Below are positions 11,400-22,138 of a stretch of DNA of 64,000 nt, piece by piece. The stretch's first letter is position 1. The number at the start of each line of letters is the position of its first letter. The DNA is taken from contig CANXME010002068.1 in the NCBI GenBank assembly GCA_948144175.1, forward strand, positions 3,162,001 to 3,226,000, given 5' to 3'. The stretch is from Closterium sp. NIES-65 (taxonomy: Eukaryota; Streptophyta; Zygnematophyceae; Desmidiales; Closteriaceae). The notes below the pieces were generated by a model. It ran no database searches. It worked only from the letters and a program-made list of their open reading frames with translations, and was not told the DNA's origin. The translations under genes were made by a program, and so were the position numbers.

Positions 11400-12400
11400 G
11401 GCGGCCGGGCAGCTCGGCGCGGCGGTCGGGCGGCTCGGGTGTCAGGCGGTTCGGCTGCTGGGCAGCTCGGCGGTTGGGCGGCTCGGCTGCTCGGTGCTGG
11501 GCGGCTCGGCGGTCGGGCGGCTTGGCTGCTCAGTGCTGTGCGGCTCGGCGGTCGGGCGGCTCGGCTGCTGGGCGGCTCGGCGGTCGGGCGGCTCGTCTGC
11601 TGGGCGGCTCGCCGGTCGGGCGGCTCAGCTGCTCGGCGGTTCGGCTGCTCGGCGGTGTGGGCGCTGGGCGGCGGGGCCGCAGGTGGCGGCGAGGTTGCAG
11701 GTGGCTACGGGGCCGCAGGTGGCGGCGGGGCCGCAGGTGGCGACGGGGCCGAAGGTGGCGGCGGAGCCGTAGGTGGCGGTGGGGCCGCAAGTTGCGACGG
11801 GGCCGCACATGTGCCGAAACGGGGCAGTAAAGTGGCCAGACGGGTCCGTAGCGGGGCCAGATGGGGCCGTAGCAGGGCCAGACGGGGCCGTAGCGGGGCC
11901 AGACGAAACCATAGCGGGGCTAGAAGAGGCTGTAGCGAGGCCAGAAGGGGCCATAGCGGGGCCAGACGAGGCCGCGGAGGGGCCTATATGGGGCTGCACG
12001 AGGGGCCAGACGGGGCCGTGAAGGGGGTAAGGGGCCAGACGGGGTCGCGGAGGGGGCCTAGGCGAGGCCGCGAAGGGGCTTAGGCGGGGCCATAAGGGGC
12101 CAGGCGGGGCCGCAGAAGGGCCTAGGCGAGGCCGCGACGGGTCCGTAAGGGGCCTAAGCGGGGCCGTAAGGGTCCAGACGGGGCTGCGGAGGGGCCTAGG
12201 CGGGGCCGGGACGGGGCCGTAAGGGGCCTAAGCGGGGCTGTAAGGGGTCAGACGGGGCCGCAGAGGGGCCTAGGCGAGGTCGCGACGGGGCCTAAAGGGG
12301 CCTAAGCGGGGCCGCGACGAGGCCATAAGGGGCCAGACGGGGCCGTAAGGGGCCTTAAGGGTGGCGTGAGGGATCGTAGAAGGCGGAGCGAGGGGTCGTA
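11400..12400 (-). repeat. GC-rich minisatellite leader of C
   Basis: Between gag and PBS. The left part (11400-11690) has CGGTCGGGCGGCTCGG-type units, the middle (11680-11810) GCAGGTGGCGGCGGGGCC-type units, the right (11820-12360) units of about 20-40 bp built on GGGGCCGTAAGGGGCC. No conserved protein is seen; open frames here are translated simple repeat. Confidence 0.75.
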
Positions 12401-12514
12401 AGGGCTGCCAAAGGTGGCCACTAACGGCGGCTCGAGGCGCTACTCGGGTAGGAGCGAAGCGCGTTCGGGCAGGGAAGAAAAAAATCGTGGTGGGCCCTAG
12501 GCACCATTCCCACT

Positions 12515-12535
12515 CGGGAACCTGCTCTGATACCA
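12515..12535 (-). other. Primer binding site of C
   Basis: Minus-strand TGGTATCAGAGCAGGTTCCC directly inside the LTR at 12536. It matches the plant initiator-Met tRNA PBS over its first 12 bases and continues into the conserved GTTCCC/GGGAA hairpin. Confidence 0.85.
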
Positions 12536-12666
12536 TGACGAGAAATGAGAATGGATGAATGAACTATGAAACAGTTGGGTACAAGTACTAACCCTAATTG
12601 GGTTGTACCCCTTATGGGCTACCCCACTACAGCCTACACAAATGTATAAGCTATAATGTTCCGACA
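12536..12666 (-). repeat. 131-bp LTR (subfamily b), 5' LTR of C
   Basis: Plus strand TGACGAGAAATGAG to TGTTCCGACA. Read on the minus strand it starts TGTCGGAACATTATAGC, resembling the LTRs of E rather than the 121-bp LTR at the other end of C. It keeps the core TAGTGGGGTA ... GGGGTACA found in all LTRs of the group. Confidence 0.85.
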
Positions 12667-12928
12667 TTTTATCTAGCGCGGAAGTGTACTGTTTCGTTTG
12701 GCTAACTATACTGTAGGAAGGCAGACAATATAGGGGTACAATTTAGGTGAAGGTTGTATTTTGTTTTTCTGTATCAGTATGCTATAGGGACAGGGGAAAC
12801 CAGCGGAACCAGCATTTGGCTAGTTGGGCAGAGACAAAGTAGGTTCTGTTTTTAGGACCTAAACCTGGTTGTTGTTTTCCCAGGTTGGAAAAACGGAACC
12901 AGAGGTGGTTTACCAACCTACCACCTGC
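12667..12928. other. Unassigned sequence between C and D
   Basis: About 260 bp of ordinary composition with GGAACCAG-type short repeats. No open frame, RNA gene or end motif could be assigned. It may hold the diverged start of the 5' LTR of D, whose left edge I could not fix. Confidence 0.5.
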
Positions 12929-13492
12929 TGTTTTGTCCAGCCAAATTGGTTCTGTTGCTTGGAGTTATTTGTGATCATCCCTGGTTGTTCCCACGTTGAT
13001 TCCCAAGGTCCTTGCTAGCTAAAACTATCTATTCCTTCTCTGTTGGTACCTAGATACAGTAAATTTGATTCAAGCAAACTCAATCCTTGCCGGATTTTCG
13101 TTACTGCGCGGTTCAATGGCGGAATGCTATAGAGTCAACTCTAGTACGCTAGCACTACGACGCTAGTTAAACGCTGTCCGAGCCATAACTTCATAATGGC
13201 ATATTTTTTCGCGAGGCAACTTGGTTCATATAGAAGCTCTTGGGGCGTGCTTCGATATGGAAAATTCTCAGCTTAATCCGATTGACGATCTGCACGGCAC
13301 GCTTTGCAATGTACAATGTACTCTTGATATTTGGCTAAGATATTGTTGACTCCTTTCTCTACAAACTCGGACTCGTAGATAGGGGATAGTCTTGTACCAC
13401 GCACCCAAGGACCCTTGGAGGTGACCCCGAAGAGAGGTTTCATGTTTAATTAAGTTTTTCTAACCTGAGTTTATTAGACCCTTACACCAACA
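12929..13492 (+). repeat. 5' LTR of D (left edge approximate)
   Basis: Aligns with 17355-17949 from TGATCATCCCTGG (12972) to the end at CTTACACCAACA (13492). The first 40-75 bases do not align clearly, so the left edge is an estimate. Confidence 0.7.
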
Positions 13493-13495
13493 AGC

Positions 13496-13507
13496 TGGTA
13501 TCAGAGC
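13496..13507 (+). other. Primer binding site of D
   Basis: TGGTATCAGAGC, the standard plant copia PBS complementary to the 3' end of initiator-Met tRNA, three bases after the LTR end. Confidence 0.9.
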
Positions 13508-13516
13508 TTCGTTCTA

Positions 13517-14143
13517 GTGATCCTCGTTATATGTAGATATGGCGGCAATACCTTGCCAGAAGCTGATGAATATTCGGCCCAAGATCATAGCGGCAGCCAA
13601 GATTCTGGTGTTTCGGTGCCAAGGGGAGCGCGAACAAACCAGGGCTCGCTGATCAAGGAGGTGCTGAAGAACTTCACTGTTGAGAAGTTCAATGGTAAGG
13701 TCTATGATGATTGGGTTGCGAAAATGCAACTCTATTTCCGCAAGATCGGTTTTCTGAAACTAATGATTGGGGAGGAACCTAGATTGAGTGACCCCGCACT
13801 GCAGGAAGATTGGGACGAGCGCGTCTCGGCTGGCTACTATATGATGTCGCAGAGTTTGGAGCTGAACCAGTGTCACCACGTCATGCGCGTGCTGCCGGAG
13901 GTTGAGTGCGGACCGAAGGCGTGGACTGTGCTGATGGAGCTGCACGCCCTGACCTCCATTGTCGCAATATTGATGCTGGGGAGGGAGATGTCCGGGCTGC
14001 GCCCGAGCGAGGGAGAGCCAGTGCAACCTGTCCTGGACAAGATGCACAACCTCTACGCGATGTTGGCCACTACAGGGATCACCTACTTAGAGCAGACCAA
14101 GTGCTTGATGATGCTATCGCTGCAACCTGAATGGTTGCTTTAA
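13517..14143 (+). pseudogene. gag remnant of D
   Basis: Reads NFTVEKFNGKVYDDWVAKMQ and VLDKMHNLYAMLATTGITYL, the pattern of plant copia gag (UBN2/retrotran_gag type). The N-terminus resembles gag of K (LDKIKDTYVRMAAAGSKL) more than that of the short-LTR group. The start is approximate. Fossil. Confidence 0.75.
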
Positions 14144-14250
14144 TTCACGATCGGATCAAGTCTGTCGCAGAACCAGAGCTCGTGGACGCTTGAGGAGACA
14201 AGGGGGAGCAAGGAGATCATTCTGCTAAGGTTGGAGCAGAGCTACACCCC

Positions 14251-14637
14251 TTGAACTTTTGGTTGTTGCACACAGGCGCTTCGTGGACGATGACGCCACG
14301 CAAGGACCTGCTTGACAACCTACTTGCTGCACCGATCAATGAGGTGTGCTCTGCCTGTGGACACGCGTTGAAGGTGGCTGGTGCGGGACGAGCTGCATTT
14401 AAAGGAGCAGATGGCAAGCTTGTGGTGCTGCACGATGTTCTCCTAGTCCGCGACCTCAAGGCCGACCTAATTTCCCTCTGTAAGCTTGCCAAGGCTGGGG
14501 TGAGCACTAGCACGGATGGGGCACGCACTTACAAGGTGAAGTTGGGCAATCGGGTGCTTTGGGATGCGCATGAGAGTAAGGATGTGTACGGATCCATGTG
14601 GCAGCTGCCGGCGTTGGCGTGGCACAGTGGGGGGTAG
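14251..14637 (+). pseudogene. Protease region remnant of D
   Basis: FWLLHTGASWTMTPRKDLL is the diverged copia protease active-site block (usual form LDSGAS-HMT), followed by VVLHDVLLVRDLKADLISL, matching the VLYVPGLRANLLS block downstream of copia protease. Fossil. Confidence 0.7.
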
Positions 14638-14723
14638 GCTAGAGAGGGGCCTACAACCCGCAGGGAGTGTGACGCCGTTGGAGAGGTTGGTGTGAGAGTG
14701 TCGGCCGCGGCTAGAGAGACAGA

Positions 14724-15776
14724 TTGGGCAAAGGCACACCGACGTTAGGGGCATGTGGCAATGCCCTTGCTAGAGAAGGATGGAGCCGTCAAGGGTTTGA
14801 AGCTGAACAGATGGTGCAAGGGCTCAAGGGGGAGTGGTATTTCTCAACCTTAGTTCATGACTGGTGCAAGCTGATGTGGGCGTATCTACTGACGCAGAAG
14901 GATCACGCCGCCTCTATGATACAGGACGACTGGCTGCCGTTCGTGGAGAAGCAAGCGGAGTGTGTGGTGAAGCAGATTAGGACAGACCGGGATGGTGAGT
15001 TTCTTGGAGCTGAGATAACAGCTTGGCTTAAGAAGCAGGGCATCTGGAGGGAGCTGACCACGGCTTGCACCTCACAGTCCAACGGTGTAGCGGAACGGGC
15101 GAACCTGACAATATGGGAGACAGCTAGGGCACTGCTCAAAGAATCAGGGCTGGGCAACTCGATGTGGCCCCATGCTGTTCGGCACGCTACCGTTGCTAGG
15201 AACAGGGTGCTCATTAAGGTTGGTGATGACTCGTGGGTGCCGTTGGAGAGGTGGCTTGGGAGGAAGCTGCCTGTGGACATGCTGAGGGTGTTCGGTTGCA
15301 TGGTAGTCGCCCACGTTCCCAAAAAGCACCGAAGTAAGTTGGAGGCGAGTGCAATCTGGTCTGTGCATTTTGGGCTGGCTGCCGAGAGCAAGGGATGGCT
15401 GCTGTGGGAACCACGGAAGGGTGCGTTGTTTGACAGCATGGATGTGAAGTTTGTTCAGGGCCTGATATATGGGGGCTACAAGAATCAGGCGGAGGCCAAA
15501 GTCTCACAGAAGATTGAGCAGATTACCATGCAGCTGGACCTGACTCATAGTGTGTGGAAGGAGGGAGAGGAGGCGGCTGCAGAGGGTGGTGATGGAGAGA
15601 AGGTACACCAGGCACCTGCTGGTGGCGGAGATGGTATGGAGCCTAGCGGTAGCATTAGTAGAGCTGCTGGATCTGAGGGTGAGCAGCAGCAGGGCAATGC
15701 AAATGGCTTCTACACTACCACTAAGGTGGAAGCCGAGAGGTGTCGTTATGAAATGGTGGGAGACACCCGTCTCTAG
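14724..15776 (+). pseudogene. Integrase remnant of D
   Basis: Contains the integrase core blocks IRTDRDGEFLGAEI, SNGVAERANLTIWE and LPVDMLRVFGCMVVAHVPKK and the chromosome-facing C-terminal region WSVHFGLAAESKGWLLWEP. Catalytic Asp and Glu blocks are visible. The tail (about 15540-15776) is low-complexity linker before RT. Fossil. Confidence 0.8.
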
Positions 15777-15839
15777 GCCAAGACGTACCCGTATGGCTAC
15801 TATGAAGCTATCTGCAGGAGTTGAGCAGCAGCTGGGGAA

Positions 15840-17330
15840 CGAAGAGGCATTGCTGATTTTGCCTCAAGGCTATGACCCGGATGCGGAGGATGAGCCTACC
15901 TACTGTTTTCTTGCCCCTGCCCCAGAGGAACGAGCTAGCATGGAGGAGGCATTAGCAGGTTGAGATAGGGACAAGTGGCAGGCTTCTAGGGATGCTGAGT
16001 ACCAGAGTCTGCAAGAGCATAGGACATGGGAACTGGTGGTGCTGCTTGAGGGGAAGAAAGAAGTACAATGCAAGTGGGTGCTAAGGATCAAGACCAACGA
16101 CAAGGGGCAGGTCACCATCTACAAGAGTAGGCTGGTGGCTAAGGGGTTTATGCAGAAGGAGAAGCAGGAATTCAATGAGCTCTTTGCTCGCACTACCAAA
16201 CCCCCTTCCCTCCGTGTCTTGTTGGCAGATTCAGCCATTAGTGGGAAATACATCATTCAGATGGATATATCAACGGCATTCCTCAATGGGATTCTAGAGG
16301 AGGAGGTGTACATGACGCAGCCGCCTGGGTCTGAGGATGGTACGGGCAGGGTGTGCAAGCTCTACAAGTCAATCTACGACTTGAAGCAAGCACCATGCTG
16401 CTAGTACCGGAGGTTGGCAGCTACATTAGAGGAGATGGGATTCAGGACCAGCAGCTGTGATGAGAGCCTCTTTCTTAAGGGCGAGGGGGGGAAGCTGGTG
16501 ATGGTTCTAGTCTACGTGGACGACATTGTTCTCTTCACGAGTAGCATGAAGGAGATCTAGAAAGTGCAGCAGCAGCTTTTGAAGAACTTCAAGTGCAAGA
16601 CCCTTGGGATGCACGTGGAGAGGGATCCAGATCACAGGTGGTTGAAGCTACACCAGGGGAAGTTTATCAAGGAGCTGGGGGAAAAATATGGGATTGAGAA
16701 TGAGCGAAAGGTTGAGGCTGGCAAGGGTGGTGCAGAATCCGTCTGAGGAGTAGGTGGATGCAGCTGAACGTATGGTGAAGTACATGAACTCACACCTAAG
16801 CATTGGAGCTCAATACTCTGCATTTGCACAGGTGAAGTTGAAGGGGGTTTAGGTGCTAAAAGAGAAAGGGGATAGGCTTGGGGAAGGCTAGGTGTTTCTC
16901 ACTTGCTTTACTGATGCTGCTTGAGCAACTGAGAAGGAGGATTCCTCATTTGTGGGAGGATACATCTGCCTGGTTGGGGGAGGACCCGTTAGTGGGAGGT
17001 CCAAGAACAAGACGGAGACAACCCTTTCCTCGGTGGAGTCAGAGTACATAGGAATGTTTCACGGGGTGAAGGAGGTGATTTGGTGGAGGAGGCTGTTAGA
17101 GGAGATTGGCCACGAGCGGAAGCTTGCTACGCCGCTGTTTTGTGACCAAGTGGGCTCTTGAGATGGCCAGGAACGCTGTACTTCATGGGCTCAACCAGCA
17201 CATGCGAATCAAGTGGTAGTGGCTGCGTAAGGAGGTGAAGAGGGGGACAGTGAATCCGATGTATATCAAGACTCACTAGGAGCCAGCAGACATCCTCATA
17301 AGCATGAACTAGCATGGGATGATGTGGATG
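15840..17330 (+). pseudogene. RT and RNase H remnant of D
   Basis: Shows KSRLVAKGFMQKEKQEFNEL, QMDISTAFLNGILEEEVYMT, KLYKSIYDLKQAP and the VYVDD palm block near 16515 for RT, then TETTLSSVESEYIGMFHGVK and VIWWRRLLEEIGH for RNase H. Spread over several frames in a decayed copy. Confidence 0.8.
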
Positions 17331-17354
17331 AAGCCGGCAGGCGGAGGGGGATTG

Positions 17355-17949
17355 TGTTGGGTGCAAATTCACATTGCACGACATCTTGCCGTCTGTTTGT
17401 ACGAGTATGCGTGTGCGAATGCATTTGCGTGTTCATCCCTGGTTTATCCCAGGTCAATTCCCAAGGTCCTTTCTAGGTATAACTATATATTTCTTCATTG
17501 TTTGTACCTGGATATAGTTAATTGATTCAAGCAAGTTCCTTCCTCGCTGGAATTTTGTTTCTACGCAGTTCGACGGCGGAATGCTACCAAATCAAAGCTA
17601 GTACGCTAGCACTCCAACGCTAGGCAGACATTGTTCAAGCCATAACTTCGTAATGGCAGAACATTTTCCAAGGCAACTTGGCTTATTTGAAAGCTCTTGG
17701 AGAGAGCTTCGATATAGGAAGTTCTCAGGTTAATCTGATCAACGGTCTGCATGATACGATGCGCGATGTACAAGGTACTCTTGTTATTTGGCTACATTAT
17801 TCTTGGTTCCTTTCTCTACAAACTCGGACCCAAGGATAGGGGCTAGTCTTGTACCAGGCACCCAAGGACCCTTGGAGGTGACCCCGAGAAGAGGTATTAA
17901 GTCCAATGAAGTCTTAATAGCTTGAGTCTTTAAGGCCCTTATACCAACA
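17355..17949 (+). repeat. 3' LTR of D
   Basis: Starts TGTTGGGTGC after a polypurine stretch and ends TTATACCAACA. The next bases, CCAACCACATGG, are already satellite, so no clear target-site duplication can be read. Confidence 0.85.
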
Positions 17950-19315
17950 CCAACCACATGGTAAGTAAGGCACTTACTCTTGGTACCAACCACATTCGTA
18001 GGTAACGCACATACTCTTGGAACACACCATATGGGTAAGTAACGCACTGACTCTTGGTACCAACCATATGGGTAAGTAATGCACTTACTCTTGGTTCCAA
18101 TCATATAGGTAAGTAACGCGCTTATCGTTGGTATCAACGATATGCATAAATAACACACTTACTCTTGTACCAACCATGTATTTATGTAACGCGCTTACTC
18201 TTGGTACAACCCGTATTTGTAAGTAAGGCATTCACTCTTGGTACCAACCATATGGGTAAGTAGCGCACCTACATTTAGTACCAACCATATAGGTAAGTCG
18301 TGCGTACTCTTAGTACCAGCCATATGGGTAAGTAACGAACTTACTCTTCAAACCAACCATATGAGTAATAATGTGCCACTCTTGGTACCAACCATATGGG
18401 TAAGTAACGCACTTACTCTTGGAACCAACCATATGGGTAAGTAACGCACCTACTCTTGGTACCAACCATGTGGGTAAGTAACACACTTACTCTTGGTACC
18501 AACCATATGGGTAAGTAACGCACTTACTCTTGGTACCAACCACATTGATAAGTAGCGCACTTTCTCTTGGATACAACCATATGTGTAAGTAAGGCGCTAA
18601 CTCTTTGTACCTACCATACCAGTAAGTAACGCGCTTACTCTTGTTACCAACCATAGGGGTTGGTAACCCACTTACTCTTTGAACCAACCATATGAGAAAG
18701 TAACGCACTTACTCTTGGTTCCAACCATACAGGTAAGTAACGCCCTAACTGTTGGTATCAGCGATATCCACATATAATATGCTTACTCATGTACCAACCA
18801 TACATGAAAATAACGCGCTTACGCTTGGTACTAACTCTACTGGTAAGTAACGTATTCACTCTTTGTACCAACCATATGGGTCAATAACGCACGTACTCTT
18901 AATACCAACCACATGGGTAAGTAATGCATTTACTCTTGGTACAAAGCATATGGGTATAAAACGCGATTACCCTTTGTGCCAACCTTATAGGTAAGTAACG
19001 CACTTACTCTCGGTACCAACCATAAGGGTAAGAACGTGCTTACTCTTGGTACCAACCACATGGATAAGTAACTCACTTACTCTTTGTGCCAACCATATGG
19101 GTAAGTAACGTGGTTACACTTGGTACCAACTATGTGGGTAGTAACGCTCTTACACTTGGTACCAACCACATTGGTAATTAACGCACTTCTCCTTGGTACC
19201 AACCACATGGGTAAGTAACGCACTTAGTCTAGGTATCAACCACATTGGTAAATAACATGCTTATCGTTGGTACCAACGATATGCAGAAGTATGACGTTTA
19301 CTCTCGTACCAACTA
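17950..19315 (+). repeat. 37-bp satellite, stretch 1
   Basis: Head-to-tail monomers of 37 bp (about 37 copies), each normally with GGTACC, CATATG or CACATG, GTAAGTAACG and CGCTTACTCTT. GTAAG and CTTAC form a hyphenated inverted repeat inside each monomer. Monomers diverge by several substitutions and occasional small indels. Short minus-strand frames repeating GTKSKCVTYPYGWYQ are simply translated satellite. Confidence 0.95.
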
Positions 19316-20169
19316 TACAGTTATTCAACGACCTTACTGTTATAGTCACAGTAGGCACCAATGTGCCTAAGACGAAAGATAGAGTGCACAGTCGGATTTG
19401 TGCACAGCGGCTTTAAACGTTCATAGCGATCTTCTCGCAACTTCAAATGACCTGACTCAACTTGGATCTGGAGCGTCTTAATGTTGCCTACACTAGGCAA
19501 TTTAGATCGCACGATTTGACCAAGTATTGACGATACAGCATTGGTTTGAACGAACGGCACTATGGCAGCCACTTTAGTCTTAGAACACACAATAGGATGA
19601 GTTAGCAAGAGTTACGAGTTGGGAATGACTCCCAGCTCCTACAAACCCCACGAGCTGAATTACAGTAATGTGGAACAGTGCCACACTGTCCCAAACCAAG
19701 AAGGGGCTCGAAACTACCCTCCTCAAGGGCCTACACCAATAGGAATGTTACACTACATTGTAATGTAACTATCTTCAATATCTTGAGGTGTACCCTTTTG
19801 ATGAGCTTCGAAATCACTTGAAGCTTGAACAAAGGCTCTGGTTCTTCATCACAAAACTCATCCTTGAGTTCTTGATGGGTCTGCTGCACACACCTGCGAC
19901 ACGCCGAACGTTGGACAAACGACAAGATAGAAACCGCGCACGATAAAATGGAAACCGCGCGGGACACACAAAATGACCGAGTAATACGCGGCTAGCAATA
20001 ACTCGCTATTGACTCGACACACACACTCGACATCATGACCCATCATTCACACACCATTATGAGCATGAAATATATGTTTATTTCATGCACTCATACCACT
20101 TCATGCACACACGCATGCACGCACATGCACACGGACAACAAGCCGAGTGCAAACCGTAGGGTTGCACCA
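19316..20169 (-). repeat. Non-satellite spacer, copy 1
   Basis: About 850 bp interrupting the satellite. Read on the minus strand it matches the plus-strand spacer copy 2, which is split by insertions (20909-20976, 26020-26451, 33360-33464). The two spacers are in opposite orientation although the flanking satellite keeps one orientation. It holds the intact counterpart (ACTCCCAGC, around 19630-19640) of the site where element G is inserted in copy 2. A minus-strand frame (about 19731-19967) matches a frame in copy 2. Its ends are rich in CA/TG repeats (20095-20145). Function unknown. Confidence 0.85.
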
Positions 20170-20908
20170 ACACTTACCTTTTGGTACCAACTGTATAGGT
20201 AAGTAACGTATTCACTATTGGTACCAACCATATGAGCAAATAGCGCATATACGTTTAGTACCAACCATATGAGTAAGTAACGTGCTTACTCTTTGTACCA
20301 GCCATATGGGTAAGTAACGCACTTTCTCTTGTTACCAACCTTATGGCTAAGTAACGCACTTTCTTTTGGTATCAACCATATAAGTAAGTAACGCGCTTAT
20401 CGTTGGTACCAACGATTTGCATAAGTAACACGTTTTCTCTTGTACCAACCATACAGGTAAGTAACCCCCTTCCTCTTGGTACCAACCGGATGGGTAAGTA
20501 ACGCATTCACTCTTGGTACCAACCATATGAGTAAGTAGCGCACTTACGTTTAGTACCAGCCATATGAGTAATTAATGTGCTTACGCTTGGTACCAGCCAT
20601 ATCGGTAAGTAACGCGCTTACTCTTGGTACCAAGCTGATGGGTACGTAACGCAATTACTCTTGTTACCAACCAAATAGGTAAGTAACGCACTTGGTCTTG
20701 GTACCAACGACACGGGTATGTATTGCACATGGGTAAGTAACGTGCTTACTCGTGAAAACAACCATATGTGTAAGTAACGCACTTACTTTTGGTACCGACC
20801 ATATAAGTATGTAACGAGCTTATTCTAGGTGCCAAAGACATGCCTAAGTAACACGCTTACTATTGTACCAACCATATAGGTAAGTTACGCACATACTTTT
20901 GTACCGAC
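20170..20908 (+). repeat. 37-bp satellite, stretch 2
   Basis: About 20 monomers in the same orientation as stretch 1, somewhat more diverged, between the two spacer copies. Confidence 0.95.
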
Positions 20909-20976
20909 CTACGGTTTGCACTCGGCTTGTTGTCCGTGTGTGCGTTTGTGCATGGAATGGTATGGGAGCAATAGAT
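20909..20976 (+). repeat. Spacer copy 2, left part
   Basis: CTACGGTTTGCACTCGGCTT and following bases are the reverse complement of 20133-20165 in spacer copy 1. It ends with TAGAT (20972-20976), the target-site duplication of element E. Confidence 0.85.
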
Positions 20977-21108
20977 TGAGAAGAAGTGAACGAGAATGAA
21001 ATGACTATGAATGAAGTGAGTACAAATAGGAAACCCTAATGGGATTGTACCCCCTATGGGATACCCCACTATAGCCTACACAAATGAGTAAGCTATAAAG
21101 TTCTGACA
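20977..21108 (-). repeat. 3' LTR of E (132 bp)
   Basis: Plus strand TGAGAAGAAGTGAACG to AAGTTCTGACA. It differs from 25888-26019 at one base (CACAAATG against CAAAAATG). Next to it on the right is CACCCCCATTGG, the polypurine tract on the minus strand. Confidence 0.95.
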
Positions 21109-21217
21109 CACCCCCATTGGCAAAGTGGGGGAGAACAAGGGGTCACAAGACCAGTCAAGCAAAGCAAAGCAAAGCTCAGGGTGGATCACAAAGTCACCAC
21201 ACATTCCGAGCACAAGT

Positions 21218-22132
21218 TCATAGGCCAGAAGGCCAGCTCACATGCAAGATGACATATAGAGATATACAAGAGTCAAGCAAGCAAGAGCAAGAGTATATAT
21301 AGGTAAAGGTACAAGCAAGGTCAAGAAGTGAGCAAGTGAGGCAAGAGAGGCACAAGACCCAGCTGCGTGCAGCATCGCTGATGATCACAAGGCGCAAGTG
21401 CCTTGGTGAAGACATCAGCAGTGTTGGCCTCAGAGGCCACGTACGCAAGTCGCAACTATCCACGCTGCTATAGCTCCATGCAAGGAAGAAGCGGAGAGCA
21501 ATGTGCTTTGTCCTGTGCTCCAGTCGCTGCTCTCGACACAAGGCCAGCATGGCCTTGTTGTCTACGTACAGGACTGGAGGAGAACGAGGCGGCTCTCCTA
21601 GGTCGGTCAGCAGGTAGGTGAGCCAGCGAAGCTCCTGGGCCGCCATAGCCCCGGCGTAGATCTCAGACTCACAACTGGAGCCGAGAACAGAAGACGAGCA
21701 GGTAGCCCGCCACGAAACAGAGCCGGAACCAAGGCTGAAGGTGTAACCCTGTGACGACCGCTGCGTAGCCTCGTCGTCAGCCCAAGAAGCGTCCGCGTGC
21801 TCAGTGAGGACCACTGGACTGCGCCCTCCAAGCACTAGCCCCATGCCTGGCGTACTGCAAAAGTAGCGCAACACCCTCTTCGCTGCAGCCATGTGCTCTG
21901 GTCGGTGTCTCCCAGGAGCAACATAGCGTGCGAGAATACTAAGAGGGTATGCAAGGTCAGGTCGTGTGCAGGTCATCAGGTACATGAGGTAGCCAAGAAG
22001 CTCTGCATACGGGCCACTCAACTCTACGGACTCATCCGAAGGCAGAGCTGAGAGCGAGTGGCGAGTAGGCAGAGGAGTGGCCTGAGGCGAGGAGTACGTG
22101 AAGCCGAAGCGCTGAAGGACCTGCTGCACCAT
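21218..22132 (-). pseudogene. RT tail and RNase H of E
   Basis: Open for 304 codons. Contains VQQVLQRFGFTYSSPQ, TRPDLAYPLSILARYVAPG, HADASWADDEATQRSSQGYT (RNase H first Asp block), CESEIYAGAMAAQELRW (Glu block) and YVDNKAMLALCREQRLEHRT. The C-terminal end departs from sister copies. Fossil segment. Confidence 0.85.
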
Positions 22133-22138
22133 GTGTGA

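Larger units (their letters stand above)
6519..12666 (-). mobile_element. Copia element C (short-LTR group)
   Basis: Minus-strand Ty1/Copia retrotransposon. From its 5' end (right): LTR 12536-12666, PBS 12515-12535, GC-rich leader (about 12480-11400), gag (11321 down to about 10030), protease and integrase (9851 to about 8450), Glu-Pro-Gly-Gly-Ala linker (about 8350-7740), RNase H-side sequence (about 7740-6851), 3' untranslated region with a TA microsatellite (6784-6798), polypurine tract and LTR 6519-6639. No RT palm with YVDD is recognisable. Its two LTRs are of different subfamilies (121 bp against 131 bp, visibly unlike at the 5' end), so they are not a simple pair. Broken, several breaks. 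Confidence 0.88.
12929..17949 (+). mobile_element. Old copia element D
   Basis: A different Ty1/Copia family from its neighbours: LTRs of about 595 bp, moderate GC and no poly-Gly gag. Order on the plus strand: 5' LTR (about 12929-13492), PBS 13496-13507, gag (13517-14143), protease region (14251-14637), integrase (14724-15776), RT (about 15840-16550), RNase H (about 16590-17330), polypurine stretch GGCGGAGGGGG (17340-17350) and 3' LTR 17355-17949. The two LTRs differ at roughly a fifth to a quarter of positions by eye, so this is by far the oldest copy. Heavily broken (ten or more breaks). It abuts satellite directly on the right. Confidence 0.85.

Noticed and set aside
13496-13507. tRNA-like motif TGGTATCAGAGC here and at other element starts
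   Set aside because: It is the primer binding site complementary to initiator-Met tRNA, without a cloverleaf around it; not a tRNA gene.
17784-18158. Minus-strand frames of 60-124 codons in the satellite, with a repeated WYQE / YPYGWYQ pattern
   Set aside because: The peptide repeats every 37 residues because 37-bp monomers are read through all three frames; translated satellite, not a protein family.
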